Part shown: positions 9,119 to 18,211 of the stretch, one piece after another
How the letters are laid out: every line of letters starts with the position of its first letter
How positions within the stretch are numbered: the stretch's first letter is position 1
DNA from: a candidate division WS1 bacterium
Lineage (GTDB): Bacteria > Armatimonadota > Zipacnadia > Zipacnadales > UBA5352
Direction: 5' to 3'
Length of the DNA: 35,068 nucleotides
Assembly (NCBI GenBank): GCA_003566775.1
Contig: PXBW01000057.1
Location: 1-35,068, forward strand
Made by a program: the position numbers and the translations under genes
Notes under the pieces: generated by a model
What the model saw: only the letters and a program-made list of their open reading frames with translations
Databases searched by the model: none
What the model was told of the DNA's origin: nothing

Positions 9119-11014
9119 TCAGAAATGGAGCGTAGTGCGCAACTGAAACAGGTTACTGTGACAAGTCGGGACAACGCCCGAAGGCGACTGATGGGCCCAG
9201 ATAAAGCCTGAGGTGACTTCCTCGGATATTTGCCGTTCGTAGCCCACAGCGAATAGCTCGTCGTAGTAGAGGCGATGCAGGGGCGAAGCCGCCCATCTGT
9301 CACTCTTAGCCGACAGATTGTAGTAAAGCAGGCGCAGTGTGGACCTCGCAGATGGCGTCCAGCGCACATCGGCGCCCAGCGTCTCGATATTGGGCAGTGC
9401 AAGCGGGCGATATAGCCAGCGTTCGTACGGCAGCATGACCGAGTCGGGGATCGCCAGCAGGTCTTCATAGTAGGGATGGATCGAGGAGTATACGATGTCA
9501 TACTCCGCATCGATGTTGCTGTAGATGCCGCTGACCTGCCAAGCGTCGTCGGCCCATAGATCCGCCAGCACCATGAGAGCCTCGGGCGAGTCGTTATCGG
9601 GGAAGGTGTCGGTCTTTCTGTTGGCATGCTCATAGAGACGGGCGTACTCCACCCGAATGTCTCGTTCCGACGCATAGCGCCAGCGGAAATTGACACCGGC
9701 CGCCCTCTCGCGGAATCTCTCACCCTCGCGCGTCTCATATCCGTAACCATCGATGAGCCAGGGAACAGAAATCGACCAGTTATCCTGCGTATAGCTCAGT
9801 GAGGCGGAGGCGTAGAGGTTCGCGACATCCGACCAGGGCGCGATGATGTGCTGAAAGTTCGAGCCGCCGAGAAACGCCTCGAGCCCAAGGCCACTGCCTC
9901 CGATATTGTCGAGACGCAGATGCGCGCCCTGCTGCGAGAGACGTTCGTTATTCACGACGAGACCGAGGCCGTACTTCTGATACTGTCTTCCGAGGCGCCA
10001 GGTGGCCTGGCCGGGCCAGGCGTGATCGAAGGAGACCCATGCCTCGTCGAGGTACACGTCGTCAACACCGTAGCCTTCATCAGGATCGGGTACGGGTTGG
10101 GGCACAGCGAGGGGTGGCCCGCGCATAACTTCCGCGCCGAGGACGGAGAGTGGCTGGCGTCGGGTGGTGTGCTTGATGGCGATCCGGGCATGGACACTGT
10201 CGGGGTTGATTGCACCCTCGGCACCGATGACCGCGGAAAGCGCATCGTACGGCTGCAACTCGCTGCAGCCCTGACCGATTCGGTAGTCCACCATACCGAA
10301 CATGTGCGGGAAGCGGGGCCTGGCTTCAATCTGCTCGACGCGGCCACGAAGATCATCCAGTTGTCCGGAGAGCTGATCGGCATCCTCGCGAATTGCGGCC
10401 AACTCATCCGAGAATTCGCGTGTGAGCCCCTCGACGATTTCCTCGACCTCCTGGAGGTCGGCGGCCGGTCCCTGAGGGCCGGTCGGTCCGGGTTCTCCAG
10501 CGGGTCCCTGTGGTCCGGGTTCTCCAGCGGGTCCGCGTGGTCCAGTCTCACCGGCGGGTCCAGCGGGTCCCCTCTCTCCCGGGGGGCCCTCGACAGTCAG
10601 GTCATCGATCTGCGACAGCAGCCTTGAGATAGCCATGGCGAACTCGTATCGGGTAATGGGCCTGTCGCCGCTGAAGCCACGGTCCGGGTAGTTGATGATG
10701 ATCCCCCGATCGATGAGGATCTCGACGGCGTCATAGGCCCAGTGACCGAGTGGTACAAGACCAAGATCCGCCTCGACATCTTCCAGGGGGAGTTCTTCTT
10801 CGCGCGGCGGTGGTGGTCCAGGGGGACGAACTCGCTTCCCGTCGGCAAGCCTGGTGCCGTCTCTGAGCGAAGTCATCTCGTCGACGGAATACGCTTCCGA
10901 TCCGTCAGACAGACCGATGTCAGTCAACTGTCCCTCTGTTGCCTGACCATGGATCGGAGCGATCAGGAGGCCTGTCAGAACGACGCTGAGCACAGTGTTT
11001 AGAGCGATGCGCAT
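9119..11014 (-). CDS. SLH-domain outer membrane porin-like (OmpM-type) protein with collagen-like Gly-X-Y stalk, coiled coil and C-terminal beta-barrel
   Basis: Signal peptide; SLH motif [45 protein letters not shown]; 14 consecutive GXY triplets; coiled coil [41 protein letters not shown]; barrel-like remainder ending in aromatic FQLRTTLHF. Confidence 0.85.
   Translation of the reverse strand: MRIALNTVLSVVLTGLLIAPIHGQATEGQLTDIGLSDGSEAYSVDEMTSLRDGTRLADGKRVRPPGPPPPREEELPLEDVEADLGLVPLGHWAYDAVEILIDRGIIINYPDRGFSGDRPITRYEFAMAISRLLSQIDDLTVEGPPGERGPAGPAGETGPRGPAGEPGPQGPAGEPGPTGPQGPAADLQEVEEIVEGLTREFSDELAAIREDADQLSGQLDDLRGRVEQIEARPRFPHMFGMVDYRIGQGCSELQPYDALSAVIGAEGAINPDSVHARIAIKHTTRRQPLSVLGAEVMRGPPLAVPQPVPDPDEGYGVDDVYLDEAWVSFDHAWPGQATWRLGRQYQKYGLGLVVNNERLSQQGAHLRLDNIGGSGLGLEAFLGGSNFQHIIAPWSDVANLYASASLSYTQDNWSISVPWLIDGYGYETREGERFRERAAGVNFRWRYASERDIRVEYARLYEHANRKTDTFPDNDSPEALMVLADLWADDAWQVSGIYSNIDAEYDIVYSSIHPYYEDLLAIPDSVMLPYERWLYRPLALPNIETLGADVRWTPSARSTLRLLYYNLSAKSDRWAASPLHRLYYDELFAVGYERQISEEVTSGFIWAHQSPSGVVPTCHSNLFQLRTTLHF
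10463..10588 (-). repeat. Collagen-like Gly-X-Y repeat (14 triplets) within the SLH porin CDS; DNA shows imperfect internal repetition
   Basis: [42 protein letters not shown], residues 143-184 of the 631 aa ORF. Confidence 0.95.
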
Positions 11015-11217
11015 CGTTCCCTCCGCCTTTCTCTACGCACGCGGGGTTATGTATGCCCTGTGCTGTCTTTGGTGCGACATCCGGCGGGGAAGATAGACGC
11101 TGCCAATGGAATATCTCCCCGCACTTAACGCGCACGCAGGCCATAATAACAATTGGGAGCATTTTAGTCAACCGTTCTTCGGAATATTATCCCGATGTGA
11201 ACAGACCGGTGACGCCC

Positions 11218-13626
11218 TCACTGGTGTAGATCGATCCCCTCGAAGAAATCGTCACTCTCAGCGAGCTTCCAGGTCTCGCCGCCGTCACGGGAGACAATTA
11301 CCGCGCGGTGGTGGTACTGGTGCGGGAACTGTCCCTGGTAGGTCTGGTTACTCGTGAGGTAGCTATAGGAGAGCCAGAGGTCTCCGAGGCGATCGATCGT
11401 CAGCTTGTGATAGTAGATCGAGTAGCCGGGCAGCGGCGGTATGACGAGCGGTGTGGCCTCCTCGGTCCATTCGCCGTCTCTGGGCCGCTGCTGCCAGGAG
11501 AGCGCCGCGTAGAGTTCTCCGTCATGGTATGGATCCTGATTGCGCCACTGGCGGAAGGCAGTGTGAAGGGTGTCATCGGCATCGCATACCAAAGAGATGT
11601 AGGTCTGTCGGCCCACCTCGTCGCCGTCATCGGTGGTGAAGCCGGTGGTGAGGATCGGCTCCGCCTCAGTCCACTCGCCGGCATCGTTGGGACGCAGGGA
11701 ATGGACGTAGTGGAAGGGCCGTCCGTGCGCGCCGATGAGAACGTGCAGTATGCCCTGGCTGTCGATCGTGATGGCCGGGACGTTGTGCACATCGTTCACC
11801 GGGGGGCCGTGACCGAGCAGGATTTTCTCGCTCAGTTCTTCGGTGGTGTGATCGTACGTCGCCGCGTAGGTCGGCACTCCACGTTCATCGGCCCCGGTAC
11901 CGTCCGGCTCTCCTGAGATCTCGCCCCATACGATGTGCGTGCTGCCGTCCGCGGTCACCGTTGAGGACGGGCCACCTGAGTGCTGGCAGGAGCCGATGAC
12001 GGCCTCCGCTACTCTGATCGGCTCCCCGAGGACAAGAGTATCACCTTCGCGCTGCGGCAGATAGAGCCAAAGATCGTGGTAGCTGGCCCAGCGCGCGGGA
12101 TGTGGCCCTGTACGCTCGAAGGTGAGCACCGGCGGAGGACCGTCGAGCCTGTTATGGCCGGTGAACTGCTCGATCTCGGCGACATTGCCTCTTACCTCAT
12201 GGACCTCCCAGGATTCCCCTTCATCGGGGGAGAAGAGCAGTACAGCCGGTCGCTCGGCGCCCGCGATCAGGCGCAGGGTTGTGTACACTCCGCCCTGTCC
12301 GTCGAACGCGAGCTTGGCGCCGATGAAGCCGGCTCCACGGTCGGGGCGGACATAGTCCGGCCACTGCCGGCGAATCGCGTCCTCAAAGCCATGGTGCGTC
12401 CAGCGGCGATCTTCATCGAGACTGTATACCCCGGTGGTCTCATCGCGATCCTCGGTGCGATGGCGAATCCAGGGAAGGTTGCCCTCGTCGAAGTAGACCT
12501 CGTTGCGCACATAATCGGGATCGTAGCCGAATTGCACGGCCTCATGCGCGAAGGGTCTAAGAGTGATCGGCATCTCGAGCGGCTCGGAGACCGGGCTCTC
12601 CCCCACCCGGACGTTTATGCCCGAGGTGGCCTGCGCGTTCGGTTCGTCCTCTGCGGTCGCTCTGAGGAGCACATGCAGTTCGGTTTCTTCCGCTGGTGGA
12701 TCAGCCAGCGTCGCGCGAACGCGAATCGTGGCCGTCTCGTCAGCGGCCAGAGCCACGGGCATCTCCGGCTCGATAACATCGACGGCGACTTCTGGGTCGG
12801 CGGTCGCCTCTACGTGAAAGCGATCCGAGTCACCGGTGCTGTTGCGAAGCGTCAGATCTACCGTCGCAGCCTCGCCCGCCTGCAGATATCGAGTGGTGCG
12901 ATATGGTAGCAGCATCCACCGTGACTTGCTCACATCGAACCATGCGTCTTCCTCCGAGGTCCAATACTGCACACCGTCGATACTCAACCGTACGGACATC
13001 GCCTCCATGTCGAGGCGCCATAGTCCGTCGCGTTCTTCGGCCGGGAACTCAAGCAGATGATCCTCGCCGGTGACGGTAAGCTCGAAATCGTGCAACTTCT
13101 CTCCGTCGGCATCGTAAAGCGGCACTGTCTGCCTGCCGGGGTCGTGTAGGGCCGCGATGGTGATCGCGAACTCCTCGTTCGGCGGGGGAAAGTATATGCT
13201 TCCGGAGATATCGAAGTCGCTCAGGAGCAGTCCTCCCTGGACCACGAGCCTCTCGGCGGAGGTCTCGACGCCCCATACAAGATCGCTGGAGCCGTGCACC
13301 AGCAGTCGATAGACGCCGCCGAACTCGACATCGACGTTGACGTCGAAGCGCTGGTACTCCTCGGCGCGCCCTCTTCCGACGGTGCCGTCATCAGGCATGG
13401 TGTGCTGGAAGACTTCGTTGCTGAGCGGATCGAAGAGAGTAAGATGAAGCAGGTCTTCGCGATCATAGATGTTGAGATCGCGTTTGAGCACGGTGATCTC
13501 AAGGGTGCCCGGCTCGACGTCGAGATATACCGTCCTGTCCCCGCGGACTGCGGGCGGGAGGGTTGCGGCCCAGCCGGAGGTTGCGATAAGAAGCATTGCC
13601 AGTGTGATCAGAATCAGGCGGCTCAT
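11218..13626 (-). CDS. Secreted BNR/sialidase-like repeat protein with N-terminal beta-sandwich domains
   Basis: 802 aa; signal peptide MSRLILITLAMLLIATSGWA; Asp-box-like FSPDEGESWEV and VSRDGGETWKLA; TAGILSG-independent Ig/NPCBM-like middle (GEAATVDLTLRNSTGDSDRFHVEAT). Confidence 0.65.
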   Translation of the reverse strand: MSRLILITLAMLLIATSGWAATLPPAVRGDRTVYLDVEPGTLEITVLKRDLNIYDREDLLHLTLFDPLSNEVFQHTMPDDGTVGRGRAEEYQRFDVNVDVEFGGVYRLLVHGSSDLVWGVETSAERLVVQGGLLLSDFDISGSIYFPPPNEEFAITIAALHDPGRQTVPLYDADGEKLHDFELTVTGEDHLLEFPAEERDGLWRLDMEAMSVRLSIDGVQYWTSEEDAWFDVSKSRWMLLPYRTTRYLQAGEAATVDLTLRNSTGDSDRFHVEATADPEVAVDVIEPEMPVALAADETATIRVRATLADPPAEETELHVLLRATAEDEPNAQATSGINVRVGESPVSEPLEMPITLRPFAHEAVQFGYDPDYVRNEVYFDEGNLPWIRHRTEDRDETTGVYSLDEDRRWTHHGFEDAIRRQWPDYVRPDRGAGFIGAKLAFDGQGGVYTTLRLIAGAERPAVLLFSPDEGESWEVHEVRGNVAEIEQFTGHNRLDGPPPVLTFERTGPHPARWASYHDLWLYLPQREGDTLVLGEPIRVAEAVIGSCQHSGGPSSTVTADGSTHIVWGEISGEPDGTGADERGVPTYAATYDHTTEELSEKILLGHGPPVNDVHNVPAITIDSQGILHVLIGAHGRPFHYVHSLRPNDAGEWTEAEPILTTGFTTDDGDEVGRQTYISLVCDADDTLHTAFRQWRNQDPYHDGELYAALSWQQRPRDGEWTEEATPLVIPPLPGYSIYYHKLTIDRLGDLWLSYSYLTSNQTYQGQFPHQYHHRAVIVSRDGGETWKLAESDDFFEGIDLHQ

Positions 13627-13856
13627 AATGTCACCTTCTTGAAGACTGCTGTTTGCCGTCTAACTGACGATCAGTTCCGTGACGCAGTTCCGATTTCCTG
13701 CCTTTGAAGGTGCCGATGTAGAGCATCGGGAAGCAAGCTGCCGCAACTCCCGCAGATTCCCCAATCTCTGACCACCGTCCGATCGAGATTGGAACCGAAG
13801 CGCGGGTTCGCCGTTTATAGAACGTGGGATAACGATGTCAGTCGAGGTGTTCGGTG

Positions 13857-15452
13857 ATGCTGCGTAGCGCGGGAGTTGCGATTGCAGTGTCAGCGGGTGT
13901 CATGTTCATCAACTGTGGGAGGTGTCCGGCGATGGAAGAGATTCCCCGGTGGAGCGTCTGGGAGGTAGAAATGACCGGAGAGGTCCAGCACGGGAGATTG
14001 CCCGAAGCGGTCGGCGGAACCGTGGAGCTTGTGTCGCCGGGCGGGGCGGAGCATCGGGTCGAGGCGTTCTGGGATGGTGGAAGGTCGTGGCGAGCGCGCT
14101 TTGCTCCGGGTGAGGTCGGCGACTGGACGTGGCGCAGCCGCTCTGATGCCGATGCCGCGCTCGACGGCGCGAGCGGGCAGTTCCGCTGCGTGGAGGCGAG
14201 TGAGGATCAGCCGCTTCATCGGGGCCCGCTGCGCGTCTCAGATGACCGCCGGCACCTTGCGCACGGCGACGGCACGCCGTTCTTCTGGCTGGGAGACACC
14301 GCGTGGAACGGGGCGCTGCGCGCGAACGAGGACGACTGGGCGGAGTATCTGTCGCTGCGCCGCGAGCAGGGCTTCAACGTGATTCAGTTCGTGACGACAC
14401 AGTGGCGTGGCCGGCCGGGAGCCGGGGTCTACGATGACACGGACGGCCTGACGGTGAACGTGGAGGCGTTCCAGCGGCTCGACCGCATGGTAGCGGCGGT
14501 CAATGAGCACGGTATGGTGGCCGCGCCGGTGATGCTCTGGACGCTGACGGAGCGGGACCCGGGGCAGACGCTGTCGGAGGAGCACGCGATCGCCCTCTGC
14601 AGGTACATGGTCGCGCGCTGGGGAGCGTACAACGTGGCGTGGTTGCTCGGTGGCGACGGGCGTTTCCCGGAGGAGAGCATCGAGCGCTGGAGGTGGATCG
14701 GGCGCGCGGTCTTCGGCGCCGACCATGACCGACCGGTGACGATGCATCCGTGCGGGTCGCGCTGGGTGGAAGAGGAGTTCGCGAGCGAGCCGTGGTTCGA
14801 CTTCATCGGCTATCAGAGCGGTCACGGACTGCCGGAGAAGACCTCGCGCTGGATAGCGAAGGGACCTCCGGCGAGGGCGTGGCGGACACTGGAGATGCCG
14901 ATCATCAATCTTGAACCTAACTACGAGGGGTTCCCCGCCTACGGATCAGAGCACATCATCAGCGCACACGATGTGCGGCGCGCGGCGTGGCTGAGCATAC
15001 TCAGCACCCCTCCGGCGGGGGTGACATACGGAACGAACCCCATCTGGGTCTGGCATGAGGAGACGGGCCCGGCGCCCGGGCACTCGAACCTTACGAGCGT
15101 GCAGCCATGGCGAGAAGGGCTTGAGTCAGAGGGCATAGAGGGGATGACCGCTCTGCGTGAGATCATCGACGACCTCGAGTGGTGGCGGCTGCGTCCCGCG
15201 CAGGAGCTGCTGGCGAATCAACCGGGCAGCGATGATCCGCGGGACACGATCGTTGCTGTGATGACCGAGGAGCGCGATCTGCTTGTCGCGTACACGCCGA
15301 GCGGTAAGGAGATTGCCCTGACCGAGGAGGACCTGCCCGCACAGGCTATGTGGCGGGACCCGCGTGACGGCAGCAGCCGTCAGGCCGACATTACGGACGG
15401 CACATTCTCGGCGCCTGATGAGAGTGACTGGCTGCTGATATTGCGACGCTGA
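13857..15452 (+). CDS. DUF5060 + DUF4038 apiosidase-like (GH140-type) glycoside hydrolase with C-terminal putative collagen-binding domain
   Basis: WSVWEVEMTGEVQH...AFWDGGRSWRARFAPGEVGDWTWRSR (DUF5060-like), then HLAHGDGTPFFWLGDTAWNGALRANEDDWAEYLSLRREQGFNVIQFV (DUF4038-like TIM barrel). ORF track starts at GTG 13854; ATG at 13857. Confidence 0.8.
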   Translation: MLRSAGVAIAVSAGVMFINCGRCPAMEEIPRWSVWEVEMTGEVQHGRLPEAVGGTVELVSPGGAEHRVEAFWDGGRSWRARFAPGEVGDWTWRSRSDADAALDGASGQFRCVEASEDQPLHRGPLRVSDDRRHLAHGDGTPFFWLGDTAWNGALRANEDDWAEYLSLRREQGFNVIQFVTTQWRGRPGAGVYDDTDGLTVNVEAFQRLDRMVAAVNEHGMVAAPVMLWTLTERDPGQTLSEEHAIALCRYMVARWGAYNVAWLLGGDGRFPEESIERWRWIGRAVFGADHDRPVTMHPCGSRWVEEEFASEPWFDFIGYQSGHGLPEKTSRWIAKGPPARAWRTLEMPIINLEPNYEGFPAYGSEHIISAHDVRRAAWLSILSTPPAGVTYGTNPIWVWHEETGPAPGHSNLTSVQPWREGLESEGIEGMTALREIIDDLEWWRLRPAQELLANQPGSDDPRDTIVAVMTEERDLLVAYTPSGKEIALTEEDLPAQAMWRDPRDGSSRQADITDGTFSAPDESDWLLILRR

Positions 15453-15500
15453 CGGCACCCTCGCGAACTTGAGGCGAAGGAGGAGGCGTTCCTCCCCCGT

Positions 15501-15580
15501 CCCGGCTGCGCCGGGCCACCCCCCTCCTTTTCGCGCGGACGCCGCCTGCGGCGGGTCCTGGCGCGAGGGCAGGAGGGGGG
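15501..15580. terminator. Compound hairpin between convergent genes; candidate bidirectional terminator or REP-like element
   Basis: CCCGGC-TGC-GCCGGG (15501-15515), then outer stem CCCCCCTCC (15519-15527)/GGAGGGGGG (15572-15580) enclosing CGCG/CGCG, GGAC/GTCC and CGCCG-CCTG-CGGCG. Confidence 0.6.
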
Positions 15581-15630
15581 AACGACGGGAACGAAAGCAG
15601 GGGACGAGGAATGATTTCGCGCAAGCGAAC

Positions 15631-16437
15631 TCAGGAGGAGGGGAACTCCTCCCGCAGTCGCTCCCGCGACTCCTCGTCCAGCAGGAAGCCGATGTCCTCC
15701 TCCATGTACTCGCGCGTGATGTCGAAGATGTCGCGGATGCGCACGTTGGTCACCAGCGCATCGCCGATATGCGTGGTGCGCAATACGCCATGCAACTCAA
15801 GCACCTCGCGCATCTTGCCGAAGTCGTTGCGGTAGCCTTCAAGTCGCAGGAACTCCAGCGCCTCAGAGGGGACCTCGGTCCCGTCCTCGAGGATCACCGT
15901 CGATCCGACGTAGTCGCGATGATAGCGATAGGGCACGCGCATGAACTCCTCGACCGCGTGAAGCTCGGTGCATGAGGTGAACTCCACGCCCAGCAGCAGG
16001 CACCACGCATCGTGATCGTAGAGACGGTGGAAGGTGCTGCCCTCGCCGAAGCTCGACTTGCCCTCATCGATCACCGCGTCGGTGTGCGGGCCGATCGCCG
16101 CCACCGAGTGGCAGACATGCGTCGAGCGCTTCGCCTCCTCGCGCAGCCGGAAGGTCTCGGGGATGATCCCCATCTCCTTCTTGCACGAGGTATTGCGCAC
16201 GTCAAAGGTCACGCGTTCGGCCTTGTGGGCGTGGCCCCAGTCGAAGGTCGGCACCACGACCGTGCCGCTCTCGCCTACCGTCTCGAGCAGCGCATCGATC
16301 ACCGTGTCCGCGCCGCCCTCTACATGTCCAAACGCGCTGAGCGAGGAGTGTACCAGCACCACGTCGCCCTCGCTCAGCCCAACCTCGCGCAGTCCCTGCA
16401 GAATGTCCTCTTTCGTCACACGCGTCTTTTCAGTCAT
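15631..16437 (-). CDS. AAC(3)-family aminoglycoside N-acetyltransferase-like protein
   Basis: 268 aa; GLSEGDVVLVHSSLSAFGHVEGGADTVIDALLETVGESGTVVVPTF and HVCHSVAAIGPHTD, HRLYDHDAWCLLLGV match the Antibiotic_NAT family. Confidence 0.88.
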   Translation of the reverse strand: MTEKTRVTKEDILQGLREVGLSEGDVVLVHSSLSAFGHVEGGADTVIDALLETVGESGTVVVPTFDWGHAHKAERVTFDVRNTSCKKEMGIIPETFRLREEAKRSTHVCHSVAAIGPHTDAVIDEGKSSFGEGSTFHRLYDHDAWCLLLGVEFTSCTELHAVEEFMRVPYRYHRDYVGSTVILEDGTEVPSEALEFLRLEGYRNDFGKMREVLELHGVLRTTHIGDALVTNVRIRDIFDITREYMEEDIGFLLDEESRERLREEFPSS

Positions 16438-16747
16438 AGTAAGCTCCCTCGTGCCTGCTTGCGGTCCGCGGCATGCATTCGCCGGGCGACCCCGCGGCGC
16501 CTCCCCGCGATCGACGTCCGCCTCCTGTCGTTTGCCGTTCGGAGGGACGCATGTGTCGTTTACATGCGTCCGTCGTTACGCAGTGACGACCGATGGGCCG
16601 GCCTCGCCCTTCCCCCTCGCTAACGCTCGGGGCGGGCTCGTGCGGCCCCTCCATCTTGCACAGCAAAGGCTGCGATGCAGGTCTGTCCGCAATCGTGGCG
16701 AAGCAAGTCCGAAAGATCTGATGGATTGCGGACGGAGAGTGATCGTG

Positions 16748-18097
16748 ATGCCCGCGGAACGGCCCAACATGATCGTGATATACACCGACGATCTCGGCTA
16801 CGGCGATCTCTCGTGCATGGGGCAGACGGATGTGCGCACCCCGCACCTCGACGCCCTCGCCGATTCGGGCGTGCGCTTCACCGACTGGTACTCCAATTGC
16901 GCGGTCTGCTCGGGCTCGCGCGCGGCGCTGATGACCGGCCAGTATCCCGACCACGCGGGGGTCAACGGCGTGCTCCCCAGCCACCGTGAATCCGAGGGCC
17001 TGCCCGATTCAAAGCGCGGGAATACCATCGCCCACGCCCTCGGCGAGGAGGGATACCGCACCGCGCTCTTCGGCAAGTGGCACCTCGGCGTGACCGAACG
17101 CTCGATGCCGCACAACTTCGGCTTTCAGCAATGGTTCGGCCACCTCTCCGGATGTATCGACTATTATTCGCACCTGTTCGTCTACGGCCAAAATCGCGGC
17201 GTGGACCCGCTGCACGATCTCTGGGAGGACGGTGAGGAGATCTGGCGCAACGGGGAGTACATGACCTCGATGATCACCGAGCGCTCGGTCGAGCACGTCC
17301 ACGAGTGCGCGCGTGACGGCGATCCGTTCTTCCTCTACACCTCGTACAACGCGCCCCACTACCCGATGCATGCGCCGCAGGAGTACGTGGACCGCTTCGA
17401 CCACCTGCCGTGGGACAAGCAGATAATGGCGGCGATGATCGCGGCGGTCGATGACGGCGTGGGTGAGATCGTGGCGGCGCTGGAGGAGGAGGGCATCCGC
17501 GAGGACACCTTCATCTTCTTCTCCTCGGACAACGGCCCGTCGCGGGAGACGCGCAACTGGCTCGACGGCACGAAGGACCCCTACTACGGAGGCACCACCG
17601 GCGGCCTGAAGGGGCACAAGGGCACGCTCTGGGACGGCGGCGTGCGCATGCCCGCGATCATGAACTGGCCGGGAACGATCGAGGGCGGGCAGGTCTCCCA
17701 CGAGGTCGGGATCATGATGGACATCTTCCCGACGATGCTGGAGGCGGCGGGCGGCGATCCGTCGCGCTACGATCTCGACGGCGTCTCACTGCTTGACATG
17801 CTGGTGAGCGGCGGGGAGAATCCGCATGACTGGATCGCATGGAACTACGCGGGCCAGCGGGCGATCCGCCGCGGCGACTGGAAGCTGGTGCTGAACGGGA
17901 CCATGCGCGACCGTGAGGAGACACCGCCGCCGATCTGGCTGTCGCGGATCACGGAGGACTTCGGCGAGACGGTGAATCTCGCGGAGGAGAATCCGGAGGA
18001 AGTCTGGTACCTGCGCGAGATCCTCGACCCGTGGGCGGAGGAGCAGGATCGGCTGATCTCGGAGCAGCGGGCGGAGTTCGACGCGCGGGGCGGATGA
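16748..18097 (+). CDS. Arylsulfatase-type sulfatase (alkaline phosphatase superfamily, S1-like)
   Basis: MPAERPNMIVIYTDDLGYGDLSCMGQTDVRTPHLDALADSGVRFTDWYSNCAVCSGSRAALMTGQYP; GKWHLG; FSSDNGPS. Start at 16748 with GGAGAG upstream; the ORF-track start at 16034 is an open-frame extension over AAC(3). Confidence 0.9.
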   Translation: MPAERPNMIVIYTDDLGYGDLSCMGQTDVRTPHLDALADSGVRFTDWYSNCAVCSGSRAALMTGQYPDHAGVNGVLPSHRESEGLPDSKRGNTIAHALGEEGYRTALFGKWHLGVTERSMPHNFGFQQWFGHLSGCIDYYSHLFVYGQNRGVDPLHDLWEDGEEIWRNGEYMTSMITERSVEHVHECARDGDPFFLYTSYNAPHYPMHAPQEYVDRFDHLPWDKQIMAAMIAAVDDGVGEIVAALEEEGIREDTFIFFSSDNGPSRETRNWLDGTKDPYYGGTTGGLKGHKGTLWDGGVRMPAIMNWPGTIEGGQVSHEVGIMMDIFPTMLEAAGGDPSRYDLDGVSLLDMLVSGGENPHDWIAWNYAGQRAIRRGDWKLVLNGTMRDREETPPPIWLSRITEDFGETVNLAEENPEEVWYLREILDPWAEEQDRLISEQRAEFDARGG

Positions 18098-18165
18098 GCC
18101 GTCCGTTCCGGAGAGGCCGAACCCCGGTTCCGGCCTGCACCGTGCCCCTCAACCGTGGCCGTTGT

Positions 18166-18189
18166 GGTCCCGGCGCCCTCGCCGGGACC
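18166..18189. terminator. Strong hairpin between convergent sulfatase and aldo/keto reductase genes
   Basis: Perfect 10-bp stem GGTCCCGGCG-CCCT-CGCCGGGACC; no clear U tract. Confidence 0.5.
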
Positions 18190-18211
18190 GTTGTCCCGTC
18201 GCTATGGTCCC

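Noticed and set aside
10463-10588. Repetitive block considered as a CRISPR array or minisatellite
   Set aside because: It is an in-frame collagen-like coding repeat with no spacers.
16034-16747. N-terminal 238-aa extension of the sulfatase ORF
   Set aside because: It is antisense to the well-supported AAC(3) gene and has low-complexity Ser/Arg composition; a good start with SD lies at 16748.
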